Shown piece by piece: positions 1-6,403 of a stretch of 8,108 nt of DNA. Every line of letters starts with the position of its first letter. The first letter of the stretch is position 1. The notes under the pieces were generated by a model. The model did not search any database. It was not told the DNA's origin and saw nothing but the letters and a program-made list of their open reading frames with translations. The position numbers and the translations under genes are program-made. Source of the DNA: Chlamydia trachomatis (GTDB lineage Bacteria; Chlamydiota; Chlamydiia; Chlamydiales; 2-12-FULL-49-11); NCBI GenBank assembly GCA_945870925.1, contig CAMBTZ010000059.1, positions 1 through 8,108 of the forward strand, in the 5' to 3' direction.

Positions 1-1721
1 TGCTTGGAGGGGGTAGTAACGGACAGGTTTCGTTAGCTCGTCGCTCGCCATTGCCTGTTTCTGTAGCAGCTCAAAAATTTAAACGCAGTATTGTATTTAC
101 TGAGGTTAATAAAGGTTTTTTTTCCGACAATGTTACAACCCATTATAGAGGGTTAGACGGTAGAATTCTTGTTATGAAAGGGGAGGTAACATTTGAATCA
201 GGGATTATTTCTTCAAAATTGAGTCCGGGGCTAGAAAGGGTCTATTTACAACTTCCGACGGGATTTCAGTGTGAAGTGGTTATCAATATCAATCAATTTG
301 CTACTGCTGAAATAGCAAAGAAGTCTAAGGGTAGTAGTTTTAAATTTGCTTCAGCTATCTGGGAAGCTTCTGCAATTTCAGGGCTTTTTCGTACTGCATT
401 TTGGATTCACAATCCTGTTAATCCTGATGTCGGAATTACACAAGGGCTTGGTTATACTTCAGCCATGGGTGTTATGACAGGGCCAATTACAGTGATGGAC
501 TCGATTAAGAATCTTAAAAAAGCCAAAAAAATTGGGGATGTTGCTGGTGTTAGGCTTGCTAAGATGGGCGTGGCAAAAGGTGTTTTGGAGACAGGCTCCG
601 GGGCAGTGATGGGCGGTGTTAGAACACTAAATATTGTAAGCTTATCTACAACTAGTAAGGTAATAACTGTTGCAGGTTCGGTTCTTGGAATTGCTTCGTC
701 TGTAGGTTTTATAGCTATATTCTCAATTTTTGCAGTCCGCTTTGCAAGAGCATTGGTGACGGCAGCTTCTCTCCTTAAAAATCTTAATGCTGCTAAACAA
801 GTGGATGAGGCTTTTGGTGCTCTTACGAAAATGTTATGTCTAGATTATGATGAGCTTATAAAATGTTCACATGTTACCGAATATAAAACCGATAATGAAT
901 TTAAAAAATTAGTAACGGAAAAAGTTGAGCTTACTGAAAAAGAGGCTGAAATTTTAACGTTGTCTGATGAAGAATTTGTCAATGATGCAATTTCTAAAGA
1001 AACTGATGGATTCGAAAATTTAAGAGTTAGATATTTAAAGGAGATTGCTCGTGTTAAGTTAGTAAAAGAGATTGAATATCAAAGAACAGTTGGTGGCGCC
1101 TCACTTTCACTCATTAGAGAGGCTCAAAAATGCGGAGATAGGACTCCGGCTACAATGGAGAGAATTGTTAAAACAGCTAAGGTTGATTTAGTAAAACAGG
1201 TTGCCAAGCAGGCATTATTTCTTTTTGCAGTTTTTGTAGGTGCAGCAAGCTTTGTTATAACTACTATATTTACAGCAGGAGCTCCTCTTGTTATTGGCTA
1301 TGTTTTGATGTTAGTCTCGAATCTTATTTTGGCAGGTGCTGATATGAGTTCGCTTATTGAGAGAATTAAGAATTTAAAGAAATCGTCTACCAAAGAGAAG
1401 GTTGTTATGGTCTTTATGATGGTTCTAACAATGGGTGCTATGGCAGCCGGAGCCTTTTTTACCGGTGGAGCTAGCCTTCTTATTGTCGCTCTTATAATAG
1501 GTGTTATGATGCTAACTGTTCAAGGAAGCGGTATTGCTTATGCTTGCTATATAGATAAGCAAAATAAGAAGAAAAAAGAAGAGGTGACACATATTGATCA
1601 TGGCAGTAGTCTTGGTTATGGCGATATCAATGATGATGATGGTGATATTAGACGAATTCTTGAACTATGTCACAGTAGAAAAAGGTCTGAGCGCCAACAC
1701 ACTGATGGCATACCGATCTGA
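1..1721 (+). CDS. Large multi-helix membrane protein of unknown function, 5'-truncated by the window edge
   Basis: I do not recognise this protein. The frame is open to the left edge (first full codon at 3, visible N-terminus LGGGSNGQVSLARRSP), so the TTG at 51 is probably an internal codon and the true start lies outside the window. About 572 codons are visible. Numbering residues from the TTG at 51: about 1-140 is a soluble, beta-rich stretch. A Lys-rich amphipathic segment at 150-160 contains IKNLKK. A hydrophobic stretch follows at about 203-240, then a charged, probably helical or coiled segment at about 265-385. Two hydrophobic hairpins lie at about 387-430 and 450-500, separated by a second IKNLKK (439-444). 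The tail is Lys-rich, then Asp-rich (DINDDDGD). The helix-charged coil-helix layout resembles hydrophobic type III secretion translocators (SctE/CopB-like) or chlamydial inclusion-type membrane proteins, but that is inference. It probably sits at the head of, or within, an operon with the downstream recombinase, whose first codons it overlaps. Confidence 0.75.
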   Translation, partial: LGGGSNGQVSLARRSPLPVSVAAQKFKRSIVFTEVNKGFFSDNVTTHYRGLDGRILVMKGEVTFESGIISSKLSPGLERVYLQLPTGFQCEVVININQFATAEIAKKSKGSSFKFASAIWEASAISGLFRTAFWIHNPVNPDVGITQGLGYTSAMGVMTGPITVMDSIKNLKKAKKIGDVAGVRLAKMGVAKGVLETGSGAVMGGVRTLNIVSLSTTSKVITVAGSVLGIASSVGFIAIFSIFAVRFARALVTAASLLKNLNAAKQVDEAFGALTKMLCLDYDELIKCSHVTEYKTDNEFKKLVTEKVELTEKEAEILTLSDEEFVNDAISKETDGFENLRVRYLKEIARVKLVKEIEYQRTVGGASLSLIREAQKCGDRTPATMERIVKTAKVDLVKQVAKQALFLFAVFVGAASFVITTIFTAGAPLVIGYVLMLVSNLILAGADMSSLIERIKNLKKSSTKEKVVMVFMMVLTMGAMAAGAFFTGGASLLIVALIIGVMMLTVQGSGIAYACYIDKQNKKKKEEVTHIDHGSSLGYGDINDDDGDIRRILELCHSRKRSERQHTDGIPI

Positions 1722-2487
1722 TATTCGACTGTTTTTAAATAATGGAATCGATTGTAGAAAGGTCTCTGAAAGAGATCTTTTTTCATTTATAGAACTGCTT
1801 AAAAAAAACGGTTATCATCAAAATTCAATTGCTAGAATTTGGATATCTATAAAATTATTCTTGAGGTTTTTACAAAAGGAGGGCTATTTAGAAGAGAATA
1901 TTAGTGAGCTTTGGGAGAGTCCTAACTTAACTGTAGGGTTGCCTACGGTTTTGTCTATGGAGGAGGTGAGAGTGTTAATTGAAAGTTGTGAGACTGTTTT
2001 TGATCGTATAATTTTGGAATTTCTCTATGCAACAGGAATTAGAGTCTCTGAGCTTTGTCATTTAAATCTATTTGATGTAGATGAGACAACTCTTTTAGTA
2101 AAAGGAAAGGGGGGGAAGGAGCGAATTATTCCCGTGGCTCTAAGAACAATTGAATTGTTAGATGATTACCTTTTAGAAAGAAAGAAAGATGTTAAAGAAA
2201 ACCCCCCTTTATTTATTAATGGAAAAGGAAAGCGTATTAATAGACAGTTTGTTTGGGCTTTAGTTAAATATTCTGCTGAAATCGCAGGTATTAAAAAGAA
2301 AGTTTCACCTCATACATTGAGGCATTCATACGCAACTCATCTTCTTGAAAACGGTGCTGATCTTCGAATTATTCAAGAGTTACTCGGTCATTCGAATATA
2401 GGTACAACAGACCGGTACACTCACATTTCTAATAAACATCTTCGGGCCTCTTTTGATAAATTTCATCCACGCGGAGAAAGCGTTTGA
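1639..2487 (+). CDS. xerD: Site-specific tyrosine recombinase, XerD-like
   Basis: This is a XerC/XerD-family tyrosine recombinase, expected to resolve chromosome dimers at dif with a partner recombinase. From the ATG at 1639 it has 282 residues, close to the usual ~295-300. The N-terminal SAM-like DNA-binding domain contains EKGLSANTLMAYRSDI (about 14-29). The catalytic domain has the complete set: R135 (ATGIRVSEL), K157 (GKGGKER), H225 and R228 (SPHTLRH), H251 (LLGHS) and the nucleophile Y260 (DRYTHIS). It ends with HPRG, like Xer proteins. SPHTLRHSYATHLLENGADL is closer to XerD than to XerC, although TTDRYTH is less typical. The start is uncertain. The frame is open back to a TTG at 1594 preceded by GAGGTG, but that adds a hydrophobic Met/Val run unlike the family. 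Four consecutive ATGs (1630-1641) and a GTG (1642) give family-like N-termini, and none has a Shine-Dalgarno sequence. Its 5' end overlaps the upstream gene by about 80 bases. Confidence 0.88.
   Translation: MVILDEFLNYVTVEKGLSANTLMAYRSDIRLFLNNGIDCRKVSERDLFSFIELLKKNGYHQNSIARIWISIKLFLRFLQKEGYLEENISELWESPNLTVGLPTVLSMEEVRVLIESCETVFDRIILEFLYATGIRVSELCHLNLFDVDETTLLVKGKGGKERIIPVALRTIELLDDYLLERKKDVKENPPLFINGKGKRINRQFVWALVKYSAEIAGIKKKVSPHTLRHSYATHLLENGADLRIIQELLGHSNIGTTDRYTHISNKHLRASFDKFHPRGESV
2473..2476 (+). promoter_or_regulatory. Ribosome binding site for the release-factor-like gene
   Basis: GGAG lies seven bases before the TTG at 2484, inside the last codons of the recombinase. Together with the TTGA stop/start overlap it supports TTG as the real start. 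Confidence 0.6.
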
Positions 2488-2828
2488 TACTACTTCCAAA
2501 ATCAGATGATGATCTTCTTGCAGAGTGCAGAGTTGATACCTATAGATCAAGTGGTAGTGGTGGCCAGCATGTAAATGTAACAAATAGCGCAGTGCGTCTC
2601 ACTCATATTCCTACAGGAATTGTTGTCACATCTCAGAAAGAGAGAAGTCAGTATCTTAATAAAAGGGAGTGTCTTATAAAGTTGCGCCTTGCAGTCGAAA
2701 AGCTTAATTATAAAAAACCCAAACGGTGGACTACAAAAATATCTAAATCTGTAAAACTTAAAAATAGAGCAAAAAATTTAAAGGTGTCAGCCACAAAGCG
2801 TTCTAGAGCTAAGCCTAAAGAGGATTAA
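2484..2828 (+). CDS. Peptide chain release factor-like protein (GGQ domain only)
   Basis: A 114-residue protein built around the catalytic GGQ domain of class I release factors (RF-1 domain family). GSGGQHVNVTNSAVRL places GGQ at residues 26-28, the motif that drives peptidyl-tRNA hydrolysis in the ribosomal peptidyl-transferase centre. It lacks the N-terminal and codon-recognition domains (no PxT or SPF tripeptide), so it cannot be a normal termination factor. The likely role is codon-independent rescue of stalled ribosomes, as for ArfB/YaeJ or the mitochondrial C12orf65/MTRFR type. The opening LPKSDDDLLAECRVDTYRSS resembles the short stand-alone release-factor-like proteins more than ArfB. 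Residues 75-114 form a Lys/Arg-rich tail, consistent with the ribosome-tunnel-binding tails of rescue factors. The start is TTG, overlapping the recombinase stop as TTGA, with GGAG seven bases upstream, so translation is probably coupled. The domain call is firm; the rescue role is inference. Confidence 0.85.
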   Translation: MILLPKSDDDLLAECRVDTYRSSGSGGQHVNVTNSAVRLTHIPTGIVVTSQKERSQYLNKRECLIKLRLAVEKLNYKKPKRWTTKISKSVKLKNRAKNLKVSATKRSRAKPKED

Positions 2829-2834
2829 AATAAA

Positions 2835-4286
2835 TTAAAGCGCAGCGATTTTTTTAAGGATAAGGTCTCTGGTAAGATCCGGGGTAGCTTTTCCTTTGCA
2901 CTCTTTCATCACTTGCCCAATTAGGTATTGAAGAGCTTTATCTCTGCCATTTTTGTAGTCAGTGATCGAATTTTCATTCAGCGCCAGCACTTTGTCGACT
3001 ATCGGTTCGATGATAGAAGTGTCTTTTAGAGGGAGGTAGTCGGGGTTTTCTTTTACAATTTGTGAGGGGGATTTTCCCGGCATTTTTAGCATATCATCAG
3101 CAACAGATTTTGCAATCCTTCCTGTGATTGTTCCGTCTTCAATAAGATTTATCAATTCTGCAATTTGTTTTGTGTCGATCCCGATTTGATGGAGAGTTTT
3201 TCCGCTCTCTTTGATACGGCCAATAAATTCAACGGTAAGCCAGTTGCAAAATAGTTTTGGGTTTTTAGCGATTTTTAAACCCTCTTCAAAATCATCGCAA
3301 AGCGGCTTATCATTTACAAGAAGCGAAGATGAATAGGCGCTAAGTCCAAGTATGTCTACATATCTTTGAAATTTAGCTCGAGGTAGTTCTGGTAGTTCTT
3401 CTTTTATGTCATCGACAAATTTTTTTGTAAGAATGAGCGGCGGGAGATCGGGCTCTGGGAAATATCGATAGTCATCTGCGCTCTCTTTTGTCCGCATAAG
3501 AATTGTTTTTCTATTTTCTAGGTCGAATCGGTAGGTGCCACTAATTAGCTTTTTATCAGGGTGATTAGAGTAAAACTCAATTTGTCTGCGGATCTCTGAT
3601 TCAATAGCAAGTTCCATGTTAAAAAAAGAGTTCATGTTTTTAATTTCTGTCTTAGTGCGAAGCTCTTTTTCACCTTTTTTTCTAACAGAGATGTTTGCAT
3701 CCATACGAAAATGACCCTCTTGCATATTGCAAACAGAAGAGTCGATATATTCCAGGATCGCTTTAACGGCCTGGCCATAAGAAGCCGCATCTTTTGATGA
3801 ATGCATGCAGGGGTCAGAAACAATTTCAAGGAGAGGTGCACCACTACGGTTAAAATCAACCCCGGTAAATTCTGGAAAATGGATCAGCTTTCCGGCATCA
3901 TTTTCTAAATGTGCATGATGGATTTGAAATGTTTTGGTTTGGCCTTCAACTTCTGTAATAATTTCGCCACCTGTAATAATAGGCTTATAAAATTGAGTGA
4001 TTTGATAATTCAGAGGACAGTCAGGATAGAAGTACGATTTTCTGTCAAAAACGCTGCATAGGTTAATTGTTGCATCGACTGCAAGTCCGAATGAGACGGC
4101 CTTTTTAACAGCAATCTGATTAATAACAGGGAGAGCCCCGGGTTGTCCGGTATTGAGAAAGTCGAGATTAATGTTTGGTTCGTCACCGAATTGATTAGGA
4201 GCAGGTCCAAACATCAAAGATTTGCTATTTAACTGAGCGTGGATCTCTAAACCAATTACGGGTTCCCATCCTTCAAGATAACTCAT
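2835..4286 (-). CDS. gatB: Aspartyl/glutamyl-tRNA(Asn/Gln) amidotransferase subunit B
   Basis: GatB is the kinase/tRNA-binding subunit of GatCAB. It phosphorylates the Glu (or Asp) on mischarged tRNA before amidation with ammonia supplied by GatA. The 483-residue protein is full length. Visible family signatures are GLEIHAQL (12-19), LDFLNTGQPGALPV (41-54), FDRKSYFYPDCP (80-91), DFNRSGAPLLEIVSDP (144-159), EIKNMNSF (214-221), YRYFPEPDLPPL (273-284) and the C-terminal YqeY-like tail domain (about 335-483) ending in GQVMKECKGKATPD. The ATG overlaps the gatA stop as ATGA and has a perfect AAGGAGG four bases upstream, which supports the start and coupled translation. It is the last gene of the operon. 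Its stop lies six bases from the stop of the convergent release-factor-like gene, with no visible terminator. Confidence 0.98.
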   Translation of the reverse strand: MSYLEGWEPVIGLEIHAQLNSKSLMFGPAPNQFGDEPNINLDFLNTGQPGALPVINQIAVKKAVSFGLAVDATINLCSVFDRKSYFYPDCPLNYQITQFYKPIITGGEIITEVEGQTKTFQIHHAHLENDAGKLIHFPEFTGVDFNRSGAPLLEIVSDPCMHSSKDAASYGQAVKAILEYIDSSVCNMQEGHFRMDANISVRKKGEKELRTKTEIKNMNSFFNMELAIESEIRRQIEFYSNHPDKKLISGTYRFDLENRKTILMRTKESADDYRYFPEPDLPPLILTKKFVDDIKEELPELPRAKFQRYVDILGLSAYSSSLLVNDKPLCDDFEEGLKIAKNPKLFCNWLTVEFIGRIKESGKTLHQIGIDTKQIAELINLIEDGTITGRIAKSVADDMLKMPGKSPSQIVKENPDYLPLKDTSIIEPIVDKVLALNENSITDYKNGRDKALQYLIGQVMKECKGKATPDLTRDLILKKIAAL

Positions 4287-5749
4287 GAGACCTCCTTGTC
4301 GAAAAGAGGGGGTAATTTTTTATGAAAATTTGTGGCCTTTGAAAAGTGGCTAGCAAATCTCAGGACTCTAGCATCTTTTAATAGAGGGCCTTGTAGTTGC
4401 ATTCCAATCGGAAGGCCTGAATTTGAGGGGGCTATAGGGATGCTGAGAGCAGGGATACCTGCTAAATTTGCTGAAATTGTGAAAATATCCTGCATGTACA
4501 TAGTAACCGGGTCTAAGATAGAACCTAATTTAAAGGCTGCCTTTGGAGTGGTTGGAAGGGCGATCATATCACAATGTTCAAATGCTTTTTTGTAATCACG
4601 TATAATAAGAGCTCTCACTTTTTGTGCTTTTTTATAATAGGCGTCTTGATAACCTGCTGATAACACGTAGGTTCCAAGAAGAATACGTTGTTTAACTTCA
4701 GATCCAAATCCCTGGCCGCGTGACATTTCATAGATTTCATCAAGAGTTTTGGCATCTTTTGCTCTAACGCCATAACGAATGCCGTCAAAACGAGCTAGAT
4801 TAGTTGATGCTTCCGCAGTAGCTAATATATAGTAAACGGGGATTGAATAGTTGATAAGGTCAAGATTAATATCTACTATTTTTACACCAAGAGACTTGTA
4901 GACATCGAGTGCATCAGTAAATGATGTTAGGACGTCTTTGTCTATATTATTAAGAAGGCTATAGGGAACGCCAAGGGTTTTTCCTTGGATAGAGGTAGCA
5001 AGTCTGTCTAAATAAGACTCACTTGAATTAGGAATGCTTGTTGAATCATACGGGCATGGGTGGGCAATTACTTCTTGCATAAGAGCGATGTCTTCGATAG
5101 ATCTTGCAAATGGGCCGATCTGGTCTAAGGACGATCCAAAAGCAACAAGCCCGTACCGTGAGACTCTTCCATAGGTTGGTTTAAATCCAAATAAATTGCA
5201 AAAAGCTGCCGGCTGTCTTATTGAGCCTCCTGTATCAGAACCCAATGATAATGGGGCTAGCATTGCTGAAACTGCTGCTGCACTGCCTCCGGATGAGCCG
5301 CCTGGTGTGCATTCTAAATTCCATGGATTGTAACTCTTTTGAAATGAGGAGTTTTCGGTTGAGGATCCCATCGCAAATTCATCCATATTGGCTTTACCTA
5401 GGATAATGCCATCCGCCTTTTCAATTTGAGAGGTTACAGTAGCGTCAAAAGGAGCTTCATAATTTTTAAGGAATTGAGAGGCGCACGTTGTTTTTTCCCC
5501 TTTGATATGCATATTGTCTTTAAGAATAATGGGGACGGCCCCTAATTTTCCTATCGCTTGCTTTTGATGAAGTTTTGCATCAAGCTCTTTAGCTTTATTT
5601 AATGCCCTTGTGTCTAAACGGGACAATAGAGATCCAATTTGGGGCTCAAAAGTTTGAATTCGATTTAAAAAGTATTGGGTAATCTCGACTGCTGAGACTT
5701 CCTTTTTAAGAAAAAGAGCATTTAATTCATGAGCGGTTTTTTTGTACAC
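4283..5749 (-). CDS. gatA: Aspartyl/glutamyl-tRNA(Asn/Gln) amidotransferase subunit A
   Basis: GatA is the amidase-family glutaminase subunit of GatCAB. It releases ammonia from glutamine or asparagine and passes it to GatB. The length of 488 residues is normal. The amidase signature is present (TPGGSSGGSAAAVS, about 148-161), and the Ser-cisSer-Lys triad can be placed at K77 (PIILKDN), S152 and S176 (SDTGGSIRQP). Their spacing of 75 and 24 residues matches that of the structurally known S. aureus enzyme (K79, S154, S178). The FGFKPTYGRVSRYGLV segment follows. The start is GTG. There is no earlier start codon back to an in-frame TAA, and the N-terminus MYKKTAHELNALFLKKEVS aligns with the family. 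A weak AAGGA site lies about 12 bases upstream inside gatC. The gene begins five bases after gatC ends and overlaps gatB by four bases. Confidence 0.98.
   Translation of the reverse strand: MYKKTAHELNALFLKKEVSAVEITQYFLNRIQTFEPQIGSLLSRLDTRALNKAKELDAKLHQKQAIGKLGAVPIILKDNMHIKGEKTTCASQFLKNYEAPFDATVTSQIEKADGIILGKANMDEFAMGSSTENSSFQKSYNPWNLECTPGGSSGGSAAAVSAMLAPLSLGSDTGGSIRQPAAFCNLFGFKPTYGRVSRYGLVAFGSSLDQIGPFARSIEDIALMQEVIAHPCPYDSTSIPNSSESYLDRLATSIQGKTLGVPYSLLNNIDKDVLTSFTDALDVYKSLGVKIVDINLDLINYSIPVYYILATAEASTNLARFDGIRYGVRAKDAKTLDEIYEMSRGQGFGSEVKQRILLGTYVLSAGYQDAYYKKAQKVRALIIRDYKKAFEHCDMIALPTTPKAAFKLGSILDPVTMYMQDIFTISANLAGIPALSIPIAPSNSGLPIGMQLQGPLLKDARVLRFASHFSKATNFHKKLPPLFDKEVS
4291..4297 (-). promoter_or_regulatory. 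Strong ribosome binding site for gatB
   Basis: On the minus strand, AAGGAGG stands four bases before the gatB ATG, within the last codons of gatA. It is a perfect match to the anti-Shine-Dalgarno complement and allows gatB independent or re-initiated translation next to the ATGA overlap. Confidence 0.8.
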
Positions 5750-5754
5750 GTAAG

Positions 5755-6048
5755 TTATTCTTCCTTAATCACGGGTGGGACTTTCAGCATAGCTGCAATT
5801 TTTTCTGGGGCTTGTTTAAGAAAGAGCTCTCTTGGATAGATTCTTTCAGCAACATCTTCACGAAGAGGGGCTTGCATATCTTCTAGAACATGAGAGAGAG
5901 GTTCTATACCGATTGTATCTACCTCTTTCAGTTTTTCAACTGAATTCAGGATCTTCTGTAGATTTATAAGTAGCTTATTCTCTTCTTCATCAGTTAAACG
6001 AAGTCGGCTAAGTCGTTCTAGCGCTTTAAGTTCTGTTTCATTAAGCAT
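5755..6048 (-). CDS. gatC: Aspartyl/glutamyl-tRNA(Asn/Gln) amidotransferase subunit C
   Basis: GatC is the small subunit that wraps around the GatA-GatB interface and stabilises the complex. The 97 residues match the usual size. Family features are the N-terminal helix with RLSRLRLTDEEENKL (about 13-27), QKILNSVEKLKEVDT (about 31-45), then IEPLSHV and the LREDV segment. The start at 6048 is well fixed: an in-frame TAG occurs 12 bases upstream, no start codon lies between, and the protein already begins where the family begins. There is no Shine-Dalgarno sequence before it. It is first in gatC-gatA-gatB. In Chlamydia trachomatis this enzyme is known to supply both Gln-tRNA(Gln) and Asn-tRNA(Asn); whether it is dual here depends on synthetase genes outside the window. 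Confidence 0.97.
   Translation of the reverse strand: MLNETELKALERLSRLRLTDEEENKLLINLQKILNSVEKLKEVDTIGIEPLSHVLEDMQAPLREDVAERIYPRELFLKQAPEKIAAMLKVPPVIKEE
5758..5766 (-). promoter_or_regulatory. Probable ribosome binding site for gatA
   Basis: On the minus strand AAGGAAGAA lies within the last gatC codons, with AAGGA ending 12 bases before the gatA GTG. The spacing is longer than ideal, so re-initiation by ribosomes that finish gatC five bases upstream is probably important. Confidence 0.45.
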
Positions 6049-6054
6049 GCAGAA

Positions 6055-6083
6055 ATTCTAATGGTTTTCTTTCTTGTTGTCAA
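6055..6083 (-). promoter_or_regulatory. Predicted sigma-70-type promoter for gatCAB
   Basis: On the minus strand there is a perfect -35 TTGACA (6083-6078), a 17-base spacer (6077-6061) and a -10 TAGAAT (6060-6055), which matches TATAAT in five of six bases. Only six bases (TTCTGC) separate the -10 from the gatC ATG, so transcription would be expected to begin at or within a base or two of the ATG, producing a leaderless or nearly leaderless message. The first in-frame codon of the -10 box is the TAG that blocks any upstream start. Confidence 0.65.
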
Positions 6084-6106
6084 TAATGCTCTTTACAACT
6101 TAAGTT
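6077..6106 (+). promoter_or_regulatory. Weak candidate promoter for the DUF378-like gene, with a 10-bp palindrome
   Basis: The only 80-base gap between the divergent units contains TTGTCA (6077-6082, five of six -35 matches) and, 18 bases on, TAAGTT (6101-6106, three of six -10 matches). The -10 half lies in the perfect palindrome AACTTAAGTT (6097-6106). A start near 6113 would leave a leader of about 16 bases containing the strong ribosome binding site. The -35 overlaps the gatC -35 on the other strand. The match is weak and the assignment tentative. Confidence 0.3.
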
Positions 6107-6116
6107 AAGGCTATAC

Positions 6117-6123
6117 AAGGAGG
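6117..6123 (+). promoter_or_regulatory. Consensus ribosome binding site for the DUF378-like gene
   Basis: AAGGAGG lies five bases before the ATG at 6129. This is the ideal Shine-Dalgarno match and spacing and suggests efficient translation of the small membrane protein. Confidence 0.85.
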
Positions 6124-6128
6124 ACGTA

Positions 6129-6392
6129 ATGCATATTTTTAAACATGTCGTTAAATTTTTGGTTATAATTGGAGCTTTAGACCTTGGAGTTATGGGGCTT
6201 ACTAATTATGATGTACTAGGAAATGTATTTGGTGGAATGGCAATGCCCATGATGGCTTATGGCATGGGAGCTAGAGTTGCTTTTACAGTCATTGGAATAG
6301 CAGGTGTATTGTGCTTAATTTGCATGATTAAACATTGTTGTTGCTGTAATGAAGGTAAGAAAAAAGATAAGGGCGGCGGTTGCTGTAAATAA
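6129..6392 (+). CDS. Small DUF378-like two-helix membrane protein with Cys-rich C-terminal tail
   Basis: An 87-residue protein. Helix 1 (about 5-24, with VIIGALDLGVMGL) and the following YDVLGNVFGG resemble the DUF378 pattern (IGxLNWGLVGL...FDLVxxLFGG). Helix 2 is about 50-67 (VAFTVIGIAGVLCLICMI). DUF378 members have no established function. The unusual part is the end: eight cysteines, at 62 and 65 in the second helix, a run of four at 70-73 after His69, then a Lys-rich linker and Cys85-Cys86. This could bind metal, form disulfides or be a palmitoylation-like target; the sequence alone cannot choose. The start is fixed by a perfect AAGGAGG. It is divergent from gatC and followed by its own terminator, so it is probably monocistronic. 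The gene call is firm, the family moderate, the function unknown. Confidence 0.88.
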   Translation: MHIFKHVVKFLVIIGALDLGVMGLTNYDVLGNVFGGMAMPMMAYGMGARVAFTVIGIAGVLCLICMIKHCCCCNEGKKKDKGGGCCK

Positions 6393-6403
6393 TTAAGCTT
6401 TAA

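Noticed and set aside
51..53. TTG at 51 as the start of the large membrane protein
   Set aside because: The frame continues open to the window edge with plausible protein sequence, so the real start is most likely upstream.
1594..1596. TTG at 1594 as the recombinase start
   Set aside because: It has a GAGGTG site seven bases upstream but would add a hydrophobic Met/Val-rich leader unknown in Xer proteins. Kept only as an alternative.
2380..2583. Open frame on the minus strand across the recombinase/GGQ gene junction
   Set aside because: It lies wholly antisense to two well-supported genes, has no family resemblance (His-rich nonsense sequence) and no ribosome binding site.
2836..2862. GCGCAGCG followed by a T-run after the GGQ gene as an intrinsic terminator
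   Set aside because: The only complementary arms are CGC and GCG with a one-base loop, which cannot form a hairpin; the T-run encodes Lys/Ile codons of gatB.
3632..4210. Two open frames (3632-3859 and 4010-4210) on the minus strand inside gatB, in another frame
   Set aside because: They are out-of-frame shadows of strongly conserved gatB sequence.
4332..5406. Two plus-strand open frames (4332-4595 and 5221-5406) antisense to gatA
   Set aside because: They overlap conserved gatA codons and show no recognisable protein features or start signals.
6092..6117. TTTACA (6092-6097) and TATACA (6112-6117) as a promoter for the DUF378 gene
   Set aside because: The spacer is only 14 bases, and transcription would start within or after the ribosome binding site.
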